Positions 52,141-60,548 of a stretch of 64,000 nucleotides of DNA are shown here, piece by piece. The stretch comes from Oceanispirochaeta sp. M1 (GTDB taxonomy: Bacteria; Spirochaetota; Spirochaetia; DSM-2461), in contig NZ_QQPQ01000024.1 of assembly GCF_003346715.1 (NCBI RefSeq), forward strand, positions 1 through 64,000, in the 5' to 3' direction. Within the stretch, counting starts at the first letter, position 1, and each line of letters begins with the position of its first letter. Under the pieces are notes generated by a model, which saw nothing but the letters and a program-made list of their open reading frames with translations, had not been told where the DNA came from and ran no database searches. A program made the translations under genes and the position numbers.

Positions 52141-52181
52141 TAAAAACGCCCCGCGGCTGATTTAACCTTAGCCCGGGGCGT
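52141..52181 (-). terminator. Hairpin terminator between uroD-trx and the GTPase genes
   Basis: On the minus strand ACGCCCCG pairs with CGGGGCGT (extended by GGCT/AGCC), followed by TTTTA. It lies between uroD-trx and the GTPase pair, so readthrough may set GTPase expression below that of the enzyme. Confidence 0.75.
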
Positions 52182-52203
52182 ATGAATGACTTCAGTTTAA
52201 CAC

Positions 52204-53553
52204 TCAGACAAGGGCTTTGATCTCTTTTTCAAGCTCTGTCCGTGTGGGGATCAGAGAAATATGTGTTACCTTACCATTCACAGCTATAGAAGGAAGGTTT
52301 GCGACACCAAGTTTACCAAGACGGGCGATATTCTCGGGCTCAAGAATCTTTCTCTCTATAACCTTAACTTTATCATTTCCGAAAATTTCAATCATATCGT
52401 CGGCGGCAGCCTTCATATAGCCGCAAGCGGCACAGGTTGCGGAGTCTATTGTTAGAACTTCAATAAGGACATGATCCAGATTCTCATAGTCCGGCATCTC
52501 AACATCGATCTCTACGACTTCCTTCACATAGCTTTCCAGAAAGGTTCTTGTGGCATCAATATTCTGAACGGCCTGGCCGATTCCAACAATATTCTCCACA
52601 GGAACACCGAAGGGCATATCACATCCGGGAGCCAGGATAAAACGTTCTGTTCCGACCTTATCCATCAGCTCGATGGCGGCTTTCTGACAGTCTTTCTGGT
52701 TACCCAGCAACATGGTTACTGTTAGCTGAAGGTTTCCGGAAATCATTATATTATGGGCATCCGTTACTTTTTTGGCTTCCACAATATCGATATTTTCGTC
52801 GATGGAAAGACAGTCAGGTCCGGTTTTAGCCATTACTTCCAGGTTCTTTGTAGCATCACCACACACAAAGAATGAACTAAATACACCTTTAGATCGTACA
52901 TGATCAAAAAATCTCTTATAGTCGGCAGCCATAAATTGATCGAACATTTCGGGAGAAATCTGAGAAACCAGAGGGTCAACAGAACCGATGATATCCATCC
53001 CCGTCTCAATATAGTAATCTGCAACGGCAATAGCCACATCTGTGGCATAGGCCATCAGGTTCTTTACATACTCTTCGTCATCATACATATCCATAAAGAT
53101 ATTTGTACTTCTCAGATGGGAAGCCAAAGTGAAGGGGCCGCAAACCAGTCCGTAAAGAGCAGTAGTATCTCCTATTTCAGCCTTAACCCGATTCATAACA
53201 TCCAGAACCATGGGAAGTCGGCCATCACTCTTTGAAGGAATCTTTGAAGGAATATCTTTAGTATCAGACAGAGGATGACTTTTTACAGTGGGGGGAGAAT
53301 CTTCTGCCCAGAGTAGATCACATCCCAGAATTTCCGCTTCAATCTGAAGGTCAAAAACAACAGGCTGACCATCGGGAGAGTACTGTTTATGAGACTCGAC
53401 CAGACATTCAACCAGTTTATCTGCATCCTGAAGAACTTCCTGTGCATTATATCCTTTCAGATTGGCAATCTGTACTCCTGTATAAGGAACCCAGGGGGCC
53501 CGTTCTACCTTTTCTCCGTTAAATGCTTTAAAAATTAACTCTTTACCATTCAT
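52204..53553 (-). CDS. UroD/MtaA-type methyltransferase fused to a thioredoxin-like domain
   Basis: 449 residues. Residues 1-340 resemble the uroporphyrinogen decarboxylase superfamily branch of corrinoid methyltransferases (MtaA/CmuA): GYNAQEVLQDADKLVE, LCVGPFT-like LVCGPFTLASHL, LSIDENIDIVEAKK, LAPGCDMPFGVPVENI. The zinc-site H-x-C of MtaA reads F-V-C, while the later Cys (PGCDMP) is kept. Residues 362-449 form a thioredoxin/glutaredoxin-like domain with C-A-A-C (TCAACGYMK) and a cis-Pro loop (NLPSIAVNGK). The substrate is unknown. It heads the operon with two COG0523 GTPases and is divergent from an Rrf2 regulator. Confidence 0.82.
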   Translation of the reverse strand: MNGKELIFKAFNGEKVERAPWVPYTGVQIANLKGYNAQEVLQDADKLVECLVESHKQYSPDGQPVVFDLQIEAEILGCDLLWAEDSPPTVKSHPLSDTKDIPSKIPSKSDGRLPMVLDVMNRVKAEIGDTTALYGLVCGPFTLASHLRSTNIFMDMYDDEEYVKNLMAYATDVAIAVADYYIETGMDIIGSVDPLVSQISPEMFDQFMAADYKRFFDHVRSKGVFSSFFVCGDATKNLEVMAKTGPDCLSIDENIDIVEAKKVTDAHNIMISGNLQLTVTMLLGNQKDCQKAAIELMDKVGTERFILAPGCDMPFGVPVENIVGIGQAVQNIDATRTFLESYVKEVVEIDVEMPDYENLDHVLIEVLTIDSATCAACGYMKAAADDMIEIFGNDKVKVIERKILEPENIARLGKLGVANLPSIAVNGKVTHISLIPTRTELEKEIKALV

Positions 53554-53645
53554 ATTTAACCGTTACCTCCGGGTATTTGTAAGTACTGTACTCATGATAG
53601 CCCCCGGTAAATAAAATCATATATAAAAGTCCTGTTAATTTTGGT

Positions 53646-53661
53646 AAATTTCAGCAAATTT
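53646..53661. promoter_or_regulatory. AAATTT-CAGC-AAATTT motif in the Rrf2/uroD intergenic region
   Basis: Two AAATTT hexamers 10 bp apart in the shared promoter region of divergent genes. It is a weak candidate for the Rrf2 protein's site. Confidence 0.3.
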
Positions 53662-53696
53662 TTATCGAAAGTATTAATTTGTTACTAATATATCTC

Positions 53697-53725
53697 TTGC
53701 CCGCATTCATAAATCACAGTAATAT
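53697..53725 (+). promoter_or_regulatory. rrf2 promoter, apparently giving a leaderless mRNA
   Basis: TTGCCC (53697-53702), 17 bases, TAATAT (53720-53725). Six bases follow and then the ATG at 53732, so the predicted start point is the start codon itself. No Shine-Dalgarno is present. Confidence 0.6.
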
Positions 53726-53731
53726 GTGCAT

Positions 53732-54142
53732 ATGCGTATTACAACAAAAGGTCGCTATGCCATCAGAGCAGTAGTTAACATGGCCAAAAATAAAGAAAAC
53801 AAACCAATTTCCATCAAATCTATATCAAATAGCGAAGAGCTGTCTCCAATATTTCTGGAACAGATATTTACAAAGCTTAAAAAAGCCGGGATTACTGAAT
53901 CTATCCGGGGTGCCTCAGGAGGATTTCGTCTGGCAAAAGATCTTGATCAGATTACAGTTCTGGATGTTCTTGAAGCTGTAGAAGAGGGTGTAGCACTTGC
54001 CCCCTGTACTGCGGGAGACGGAGTATGTGACCGGTCTGTAGACTGTGGTCTGTCGAATTTCTGGTATGAGACTGAAGAGGAGATCAGAAACCAGCTTAAG
54101 GTTAAGTCCATTCAGAGCATTATGGATAAATATATAGACTAG
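53732..54142 (+). CDS. Rrf2-family regulator with IscR-like cysteines
   Basis: 136 residues (ATG 53732; a GTG two codons earlier is less likely). The winged helix MRITTKGRYAIRAVVNMA...ISNSEELSPIFLEQIFTKLKKAGI...RGASGGFRLAK is a full Rrf2 domain. C92, C99 and C105 match the Fe-S ligands of IscR (spacing 6 and 5 residues between), so it probably senses an Fe-S cluster, redox or NO. It faces the uroD-trx operon and is the obvious regulator. It is convergent with ptsP (4 bp overlap). Confidence 0.9.
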   Translation: MRITTKGRYAIRAVVNMAKNKENKPISIKSISNSEELSPIFLEQIFTKLKKAGITESIRGASGGFRLAKDLDQITVLDVLEAVEEGVALAPCTAGDGVCDRSVDCGLSNFWYETEEEIRNQLKVKSIQSIMDKYID

Positions 54143-56403
54143 AGAATCATTTCAGAAACAGCAGACTCCAGATGAGTATGAATATCTTCCAGAGAATTCA
54201 TACTCAGAAGTATACGGAAGTCCTGTTCAGCTTTCTTTATATCCACAGCATTGAGAAATTTCTGTATCCCTGGAATCTGAACCGGAGGCATTGATAGATT
54301 CCTGATACCTGCACCCACCAGAAAATAGACCATTTCTTTGTTAAAAGCCATGTTTCCACAGATACTGAGAGAACAGTTCTCCTTTTCAGCCGCTTCAGCA
54401 ATAAGGGCGATTGTCCTTAATACAGCAGGATGTCTGGCATCATACAGACCGGAGACCTTCTCATTGGTCCTGTCCACTCCAAGCAGATACTGTACCAGAT
54501 CATTTGACCCTACAGAGATAAAATCTGCTTCTCTTGCCAGATCTTCAGCCATTATCACAGCCGAAGGAAGCTCGATCATAACACCAAGCTCAGGGATAGT
54601 ATCACATTCAAATCCATCCCGTTTGAGAAATTCTATACTTTTCTCAACCATTCGTCTTGCCTGTCTGAAATCATCAAGAGAGGAAATCAGAGGAAACATA
54701 ATACGGAATTTTCGGCCCTGCCCCGCCCGAAGCATGGCCTTCAGCTGACCTACAAATATCTTCTTATTCTCAAGTAGAAAACGGATAGCCCGGAGTCCGA
54801 GAAAGGGGTTCTCCTCTTCCGAATCGGGGACATAGGAGAGAATCTTATCTCCGCCGATATCAAGAGCTCTCAATGTAATAAGTGAGTGATCCATGCCGTC
54901 AAAGATCTTCTTATATACCAGATACTGTTCTTCCTCACTGGGAAAGCTGTTTCTTATAAGAAAGGGAAATTCCGAGCGATACAGGCCGATCCCTTCGGCC
55001 TTCATCTTGACCGCTGTTTTAATATCGCTGATCAGGTTGATTGTCGCCCGTAGATATATTCTCTCATTATCAAGACTGTATGTCTCATCTTTTACCTGGT
55101 CTTCCCTGCCCTCAGTCAGTTCATAGTCTTTCTTAAGGGTTCGAAACTGTTTAAGACTGTCATCATTTGGATTGATCAGCAGGGTTCCTTCCAGACCATC
55201 CAGAATTAGGGATGTTCCCGAATCAATTGAGAAGAGCCTTTTATCATCCGAATAAACAAGGGGCACACCCAGAGATTTCGCCAGAATGGTAATATGAGCA
55301 GACGCGCCCTGACTGTACAGGACAAGTCCTTCAACATGCTGAGCGGTAATCTTAACGAGTTCTGATGGAAGAAGTTCCCGGGCTATCAGAATCTGACCCG
55401 AATAATCCCCCGAATCCTGAGACTCCCCGGCAAGATTACGCAGCAGTCTGTGACCAAGATCTCTAATATCCTGAACCTTTTCCTGAAGCCGTGGATTTTC
55501 ACTCTCGGAAAATATTTTAATAAAATATTCTACACGTGAGACAATAGCATCACAGGGCTGTGTTCCTGCTTTGATATCATCCTCCATTTTGCCTACAAAG
55601 CTTGAATCACGAAGCATCAGAAGGTGGGTGCTGAAAATAAGGGAACCCACATCCGAAAGCTTCTCCTCCATTTCTGCCTGCAGTTCCTGAAGCTGCTCTT
55701 CTGACTGTGTCAGAGCGTTGGCAAAATCTTCCTCCGAGGCATCAATACAGCTCTGGGGAAGTCCATTGTAAAACTGATCTTTTTTTCCGCTCTCGATGAC
55801 ATAGGCATTTCCTATACCGATGCCGCCTACGATGGCCTGTCCCCTGATAAAAGAGACATTCTCTTCCTTTTTCGGGGCCCCCGGCTTCTTTGTTACCCCC
55901 ATAAGGAGTTTTGCATTTTCAAGTGTTGCAGCCAGCTGAGACGCGATCGCTTTAAAGGCCATCATATCGTTTTTATTAAAATAACCCGATTGATGATGCT
56001 GCAGGACCAGAACCCCTATCCGCGTAAGTCCTCTGAGAATAGGCACTGCAAGAAAGGCCTGATAAGGCTCTTCGCCGCTTCCCGGGACGGCCTTGAACTG
56101 AGGATTCTCCTGACCGTTCTTTTCCAGAATAGAACGCAGCTCTTTCATGGCTGTTCCAACCAGTCCTTCTCCGGGGGTCAGGATCAGTTTACCGATCAGA
56201 TCCTGATTAAGTCCTTCTGTAGCCTCAAGGATAAGACGATCCAGATACTCATCATACAGATATATTGAACAGACATCGGCCTTCATATGCTCGGAAACGG
56301 TCTTCACGACCCTCTGTAGAAATCCCCTTACATCGCTTTTTTCACGAAAGAGATCTGACAATTCACCTATATTACATATCAGTTCAACATTATCTTTGGT
56401 CAA
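54139..56403 (-). CDS. ptsP: PEP-protein phosphotransferase PtsP (GAF plus enzyme I)
   Basis: 754 residues. An N-terminal GAF domain (about 1-165) is followed by enzyme I: the phosphohistidine in GASAHITILAKSLGVPLVY, the PEP-binding barrel with LYRSEFPFL, LRALDIGGDK, GLRAIRFLL, VGSNDLVQYLLGVDR and the active Cys in SICGNMA. This is EI-Ntr (PtsP), which uses PEP to phosphorylate NPr in the regulatory nitrogen PTS. No NPr or EIIA-Ntr lies in the window. It is the third gene of an operon with proC and a GGDEF protein, and overlaps that gene by ATGA. Confidence 0.92.
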   Translation of the reverse strand: MTKDNVELICNIGELSDLFREKSDVRGFLQRVVKTVSEHMKADVCSIYLYDEYLDRLILEATEGLNQDLIGKLILTPGEGLVGTAMKELRSILEKNGQENPQFKAVPGSGEEPYQAFLAVPILRGLTRIGVLVLQHHQSGYFNKNDMMAFKAIASQLAATLENAKLLMGVTKKPGAPKKEENVSFIRGQAIVGGIGIGNAYVIESGKKDQFYNGLPQSCIDASEEDFANALTQSEEQLQELQAEMEEKLSDVGSLIFSTHLLMLRDSSFVGKMEDDIKAGTQPCDAIVSRVEYFIKIFSESENPRLQEKVQDIRDLGHRLLRNLAGESQDSGDYSGQILIARELLPSELVKITAQHVEGLVLYSQGASAHITILAKSLGVPLVYSDDKRLFSIDSGTSLILDGLEGTLLINPNDDSLKQFRTLKKDYELTEGREDQVKDETYSLDNERIYLRATINLISDIKTAVKMKAEGIGLYRSEFPFLIRNSFPSEEEQYLVYKKIFDGMDHSLITLRALDIGGDKILSYVPDSEEENPFLGLRAIRFLLENKKIFVGQLKAMLRAGQGRKFRIMFPLISSLDDFRQARRMVEKSIEFLKRDGFECDTIPELGVMIELPSAVIMAEDLAREADFISVGSNDLVQYLLGVDRTNEKVSGLYDARHPAVLRTIALIAEAAEKENCSLSICGNMAFNKEMVYFLVGAGIRNLSMPPVQIPGIQKFLNAVDIKKAEQDFRILLSMNSLEDIHTHLESAVSEMIL

Positions 56404-59400
56404 GAGTTCTGTCCTTTATTTTTATTGCCCCTGTAAACAACAAAGCGGTCACGTCCAAGATTTTTTGCCTCATACAGAGCATCATCCGCCCTTTCTACCA
56501 GAATCTCCGGCAGCTGTTCAAAGCCGGGAATAAAAACTGACAGACCGATAGAAAGTGTCAGATATGGGGCCAAAGGAGACCCCTCATGGGGTATACGGAC
56601 ATCCCTTACTTCCTTAAGAAGGGTTTCACAGAGACTGATACACTCTTTCGGATCAGTATCAAATAGAAGAACCGTAAATTCCTCCCCTCCATAACGGCAG
56701 ACAGCATCAGTATCACGCTTCATAACACCCCGTATCAGAGATGCCGCTTTTTTAAGGGCAAGGTCACCACTCTGATGACCATAAAAATCATTGTAGGCCT
56801 TAAAATGGTCCACATCAATCATCAGAAGGCTGATATATTTCTTCTCTCTCACAGCAAGATGCCAGATATTGTTTAAAGACAGATCAAAGAATCTTCTATT
56901 GGAAAGCCCTGTCAGACCGTCCTTCCAGGCCAGCTGCTCCAGTTTATCATTCAAAACCTGTAGGTTATTCCGGCTGCTCTCGACAACATTAAGTTTGTTT
57001 TTCAACAGGACATTGGCCCTTATATTTGAAGTCAGAATAATAGCCATCACAGCTGCCAGAACATATAATGCAATGAACCAGCGCTGTTTCCATGGGGGTG
57101 CCTTGATATAGATAGGCACTGCCAGACCGCTTTCACTCCAGATACCGTCATTATTTGAACCCTGTACCCTGAAAACATAGCTTCCCGGCGAAAGATTCTG
57201 GTATACAGCATAATTTCTAGTACCGCTGGCGACCCATTCTTTATCCAGCCCATCCATTTTATATCGAAACTGATTCTGCCCTGGAGATGTAAAATCCAGA
57301 GCCGCAAACTCAAAACTCAGAAAATTCTCTTTCCAGTTCAATTTGATAGTCTCACCCTTCTGAAGGGCATCGTTAAAATCAAAGGGCTCACCCATAATTT
57401 CCATTTTATTCATCCAGAGTGCAGGAGGATGCGGATTATCATATAGAATCGCGGAATTGAAACGCAGAATCCCTTCTGAACTGCCGAAATAGATCAAGCC
57501 GTTTCTATCGATGGTAGAGCTTCTGAACATCTGTTCCGCCACTATTCCATCACTCTCATCAATACTGAGAATGGTCCCTTCATCAAGATTCAAGATACTG
57601 ATTCCGCTTATTGTTGATATCCAGAGACGCCTCTGAGAGTCTTCCTGAATGGCCTGAACCTGGTTTGAAAAAAGCCCGTCTTTCCGGGAATAGTAGGAGA
57701 ATTCCGTTTTTTTCTCATTAAGAAGATTAACTCCGCCGCCACTGGTTCCGACCCAGATACGACCTCCACTGTCTTCAAAAACAGAGGTGACCACATTATT
57801 ACTGAGACTTTTACGGTCTTCCCTGTCATGATAAAAAAACTTGAATTTTTTCGTCTCCCGGTCATAAAGATTCAGCCCTTGATTGGTACCGATCCAAAGA
57901 TTATTGTGACTGTCCAGAAACTGGCAGAAAACAAGATTATTACTCAACTCTGCATCTCCGGGCTTATACCCGTAAACATCCAGGATTCCCTGGTCCTCAG
58001 ACCAGTGAACAACTCCCAGACTATATGTACCAAACCAGAAAGTATTATCAATATCCTCGGTAATGGCATAGATGATCGGCTCATCGTCTGTGGTATTAAT
58101 CTTCGCCAGAGAAATATGATCAAAGTCATTAGTTTCAGGAATATAGCGATCAATACCGCTTAAAGTTGCTACCCAGATCCGCCCCCGGGAATCTTCAATA
58201 ACATCAGTGACATTGGCATTGGACAGAGTCCAGGGATTCTCTTCATCGGGAAGCCAGTTCTTTACTGTCCAGTTCTCCGGATCCCCTTCAAAACGCCATA
58301 AGCCGTTACCGTATGTAGCTACCCAGTAGCGGTTTTGACTGTCGATAAGAATATCCTTGATTCTGTCATCGGGTAGAGAGAGACGCTCTTCTTCGTAATG
58401 AATAAAGCGGAAGTCCTTCTTTAGAGGATTCAGTTTATTGATTCCCTCTCCATTTGTACCTATCCAGTACACACCGCCGGTATCTCTGAAGAAAGAATAG
58501 ACTATGCCGTGGTTAAGTTTATAGGGATCTTCCGGCTCTGCCGGGTAATGAGTCATTGAGCTGTCCGAGGAAGACCAGCGGTATAGACCATCACCCCATG
58601 TACCGATCCAAAGATCTCCCGAAGGATCAGGAGATAATAGATAGATATGTCCTTCCAGATCAAGATGTTCAAGAATCAGTCCGGAACCGGGATCAAGAAG
58701 GGAGACACCACCGTCCCAGGTTCCCACCCATAAATTGAAATCATCGGTCTGGGTGACTGCCATAACAAATGGAGATTGAAGAGAATCAGGATTTCCCGGA
58801 TCGGCTCTGAAATGCCCGAAACGGTCCTCATCTGGAAGATAGATATCAAGTCCTCCATAACTGCCGATCCAGAGTCTGTCCCTATTATCAATAAAGAGAC
58901 TGCGGATTGTATTATGAAGGATTGATCCTCCCTCAAGATCATTATGATAGTAGGACCGTATTTCACCACTATCAAGATCGATCCTGTTCAAACCGTCCAG
59001 AGTTCCTGCCCAAAGAATTCCATCACCATCTCTGACAATTGAGGTGACCACCTCATTGGAAAGGACTTCCCCATCATCCATACTGTAAATACCGAAATTA
59101 AAGAACTCATTTGTTTCCAGATTAAAACGGGAGATCCCCTCATATGTTCCTATCCAGAGAAAAGGTTCCACAGGGTCCAGGTACAGAGTCTGAATAAGAT
59201 TATGGGGTAGTGAGGTTTTATCAAAAGGATCATGCTCATAGATAAGAAAGGACTTACCGTCATAGCGGCATAATCCATTCTGAGTTCCAAACCATAGATA
59301 GCCTCTGTGATCCTGTACAATACTGGAAACAGAATTGTTTGCCAGACCGTCTTTCTGGGTAATATGGTCAAAAATCAGAGAAGCTGCAGAGAGAGGAAGA

Positions 59401-59462
59401 GCAGTCAGCAGTAAGAAAAAAAAGAGAATGATATTTCTGATTCCTGTGCCCTTTTTTGTCAT
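56400..59462 (-). CDS. Two-component-type propeller sensor fused to GGDEF
   Basis: About 1020 residues from ATG 59462 (a longer frame would overlap proC). A signal peptide precedes some twelve Reg_prop repeats (e.g. DHRGYLWFGTQNGLCRYDG, DSGGRIWVGTSGGGVNLL), then a Y_Y_Y domain (FSFEFAALDF, YKMDGLDKEW, YVFRVQGSNNDG), one transmembrane helix, a short coiled coil and an intact GGDEF domain (MIDVDHFKAYNDFYGHQSGD, RYGGEEF). Periplasmic propeller sensors of this kind usually drive histidine kinases; here the output is c-di-GMP. Coupled to ptsP and 8 bases after proC. Confidence 0.9.
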   Translation of the reverse strand: MTKKGTGIRNIILFFFLLLTALPLSAASLIFDHITQKDGLANNSVSSIVQDHRGYLWFGTQNGLCRYDGKSFLIYEHDPFDKTSLPHNLIQTLYLDPVEPFLWIGTYEGISRFNLETNEFFNFGIYSMDDGEVLSNEVVTSIVRDGDGILWAGTLDGLNRIDLDSGEIRSYYHNDLEGGSILHNTIRSLFIDNRDRLWIGSYGGLDIYLPDEDRFGHFRADPGNPDSLQSPFVMAVTQTDDFNLWVGTWDGGVSLLDPGSGLILEHLDLEGHIYLLSPDPSGDLWIGTWGDGLYRWSSSDSSMTHYPAEPEDPYKLNHGIVYSFFRDTGGVYWIGTNGEGINKLNPLKKDFRFIHYEEERLSLPDDRIKDILIDSQNRYWVATYGNGLWRFEGDPENWTVKNWLPDEENPWTLSNANVTDVIEDSRGRIWVATLSGIDRYIPETNDFDHISLAKINTTDDEPIIYAITEDIDNTFWFGTYSLGVVHWSEDQGILDVYGYKPGDAELSNNLVFCQFLDSHNNLWIGTNQGLNLYDRETKKFKFFYHDREDRKSLSNNVVTSVFEDSGGRIWVGTSGGGVNLLNEKKTEFSYYSRKDGLFSNQVQAIQEDSQRRLWISTISGISILNLDEGTILSIDESDGIVAEQMFRSSTIDRNGLIYFGSSEGILRFNSAILYDNPHPPALWMNKMEIMGEPFDFNDALQKGETIKLNWKENFLSFEFAALDFTSPGQNQFRYKMDGLDKEWVASGTRNYAVYQNLSPGSYVFRVQGSNNDGIWSESGLAVPIYIKAPPWKQRWFIALYVLAAVMAIILTSNIRANVLLKNKLNVVESSRNNLQVLNDKLEQLAWKDGLTGLSNRRFFDLSLNNIWHLAVREKKYISLLMIDVDHFKAYNDFYGHQSGDLALKKAASLIRGVMKRDTDAVCRYGGEEFTVLLFDTDPKECISLCETLLKEVRDVRIPHEGSPLAPYLTLSIGLSVFIPGFEQLPEILVERADDALYEAKNLGRDRFVVYRGNKNKGQNS

Positions 59463-59469
59463 TCTAAAA

Positions 59470-60276
59470 TCAGCTCTCGGATAACTGTCCGGATTTTCGG
59501 GCACAGACTCTTAAAGCTTCCATTACAGCAGATCGGAACCCTTTATCTTCAAGGACTCCTACGGCCTCAATAGTTGATCCACCAGGGGAACAGACCTGGT
59601 CTTTCAGCTGTCCGGGGTGTATACCGGTTTCCAGCACCATCTTTGCAGAGCCGAGTACTGCCTGGGCAGCCATTCTGTAGGCCTTATCCCGGGGCAGTCC
59701 TTCACGAACCCCTCCGTCTGCAAGGGCTTCTATAAACATATATACGTAGGCGGGACTGGAGCCGCACATGGCGGTATAGCCGTCAAAAAGACGTTCCTCC
59801 AGCAACTCTGCCTTACCATATGCCCCCAGGAGAGAGAGCACTGATTCTACTTCCTGCGAAGAAAGATTATCCGTGGGACAGACAGCCGTCATACCTTCTC
59901 CCACAAGAGCCGGAGTATTGGGCATGGTTCTTACCAGTTTTATTTCACGTTCGAAAAGGCCGAGAACCTGTGCTCGACTCTTCCCTGCGGCAATGGTTAT
60001 AACCACAGTTTTTTCCAGAACTTTTTCTCTAATCTGTCTGATGACAGGCTCATAGATATGAGGCTTTACTGCAAGGAAGAGATAATCAAGCTCAGCAATA
60101 TTTTCCAGATTATCAGTGCTGGTATTTATACCTTCAAAACGGGCAGAGATACGCTCCAGAGCCTTTGCGGATGCATCAGAGACAAATACCTCTCCACCCC
60201 TTACCATACCTGTATTAAGAAGACCGCCTACTATAGCAGTGGCCATATTCCCGGAACCTATAAAACCTACATTCAT
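59470..60276 (-). CDS. proC: Pyrroline-5-carboxylate reductase
   Basis: 268 residues. MNVGFIGSGNMATAIVGGLL (NADPH loop), LAVKPHIYEPV, VRTMPNTPALVGEG, the conserved AMCGSSPAYVYMFIEALADGGVREGLPRDKA and the C-terminal VCSPGGSTIEAVGVLEDKGFR match ProC throughout. It makes proline from pyrroline-5-carboxylate. First gene of the proC-GGDEF-ptsP operon. Confidence 0.95.
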   Translation of the reverse strand: MNVGFIGSGNMATAIVGGLLNTGMVRGGEVFVSDASAKALERISARFEGINTSTDNLENIAELDYLFLAVKPHIYEPVIRQIREKVLEKTVVITIAAGKSRAQVLGLFEREIKLVRTMPNTPALVGEGMTAVCPTDNLSSQEVESVLSLLGAYGKAELLEERLFDGYTAMCGSSPAYVYMFIEALADGGVREGLPRDKAYRMAAQAVLGSAKMVLETGIHPGQLKDQVCSPGGSTIEAVGVLEDKGFRSAVMEALRVCARKSGQLSES

Positions 60277-60356
60277 TTTTACGAACCGTCCTGATGAGAA
60301 TTTATTTTAATATATTAACATAAGTATACTATGTTCGGGCTGTCTGTTTCAAATGT

Positions 60357-60392
60357 AAAAAAAGATCCCGCGCAGGTTCACTGACGCGGGAT
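60357..60392 (-). terminator. Terminator of the xylBA operon
   Basis: ATCCCGCG (60365-60372) pairs with CGCGGGAT (60385-60392) and is followed on the minus strand by CTTTTTTT. Confidence 0.85.
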
Positions 60393-60457
60393 ACAGGGGT
60401 GCCCGAATCATGCTGACGGACATAAAAACGGCAATAAAAAAAAGGAGGTTTTTAGAT

Positions 60458-60480
60458 CCGGTTCTATAAAATAGAACCGG
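60458..60480. other. Perfect hairpin in the xylA 3' region
   Basis: CCGGTTCTAT-AAA-ATAGAACCGG, a 10-bp stem with a 3-base loop. On the plus strand ACCTTTTT follows, so it could terminate transcripts from that side, though none is known. A further small stem (CCGGA/TCCGG, 60501-60518) lies nearer xylA. Confidence 0.6.
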
Positions 60481-60548
60481 ACCTTTTTATGAAGAAATTA
60501 CCGGACCCGAAAATCCGGAACAACTTTTAACTGTGTGATACAGAGGCC

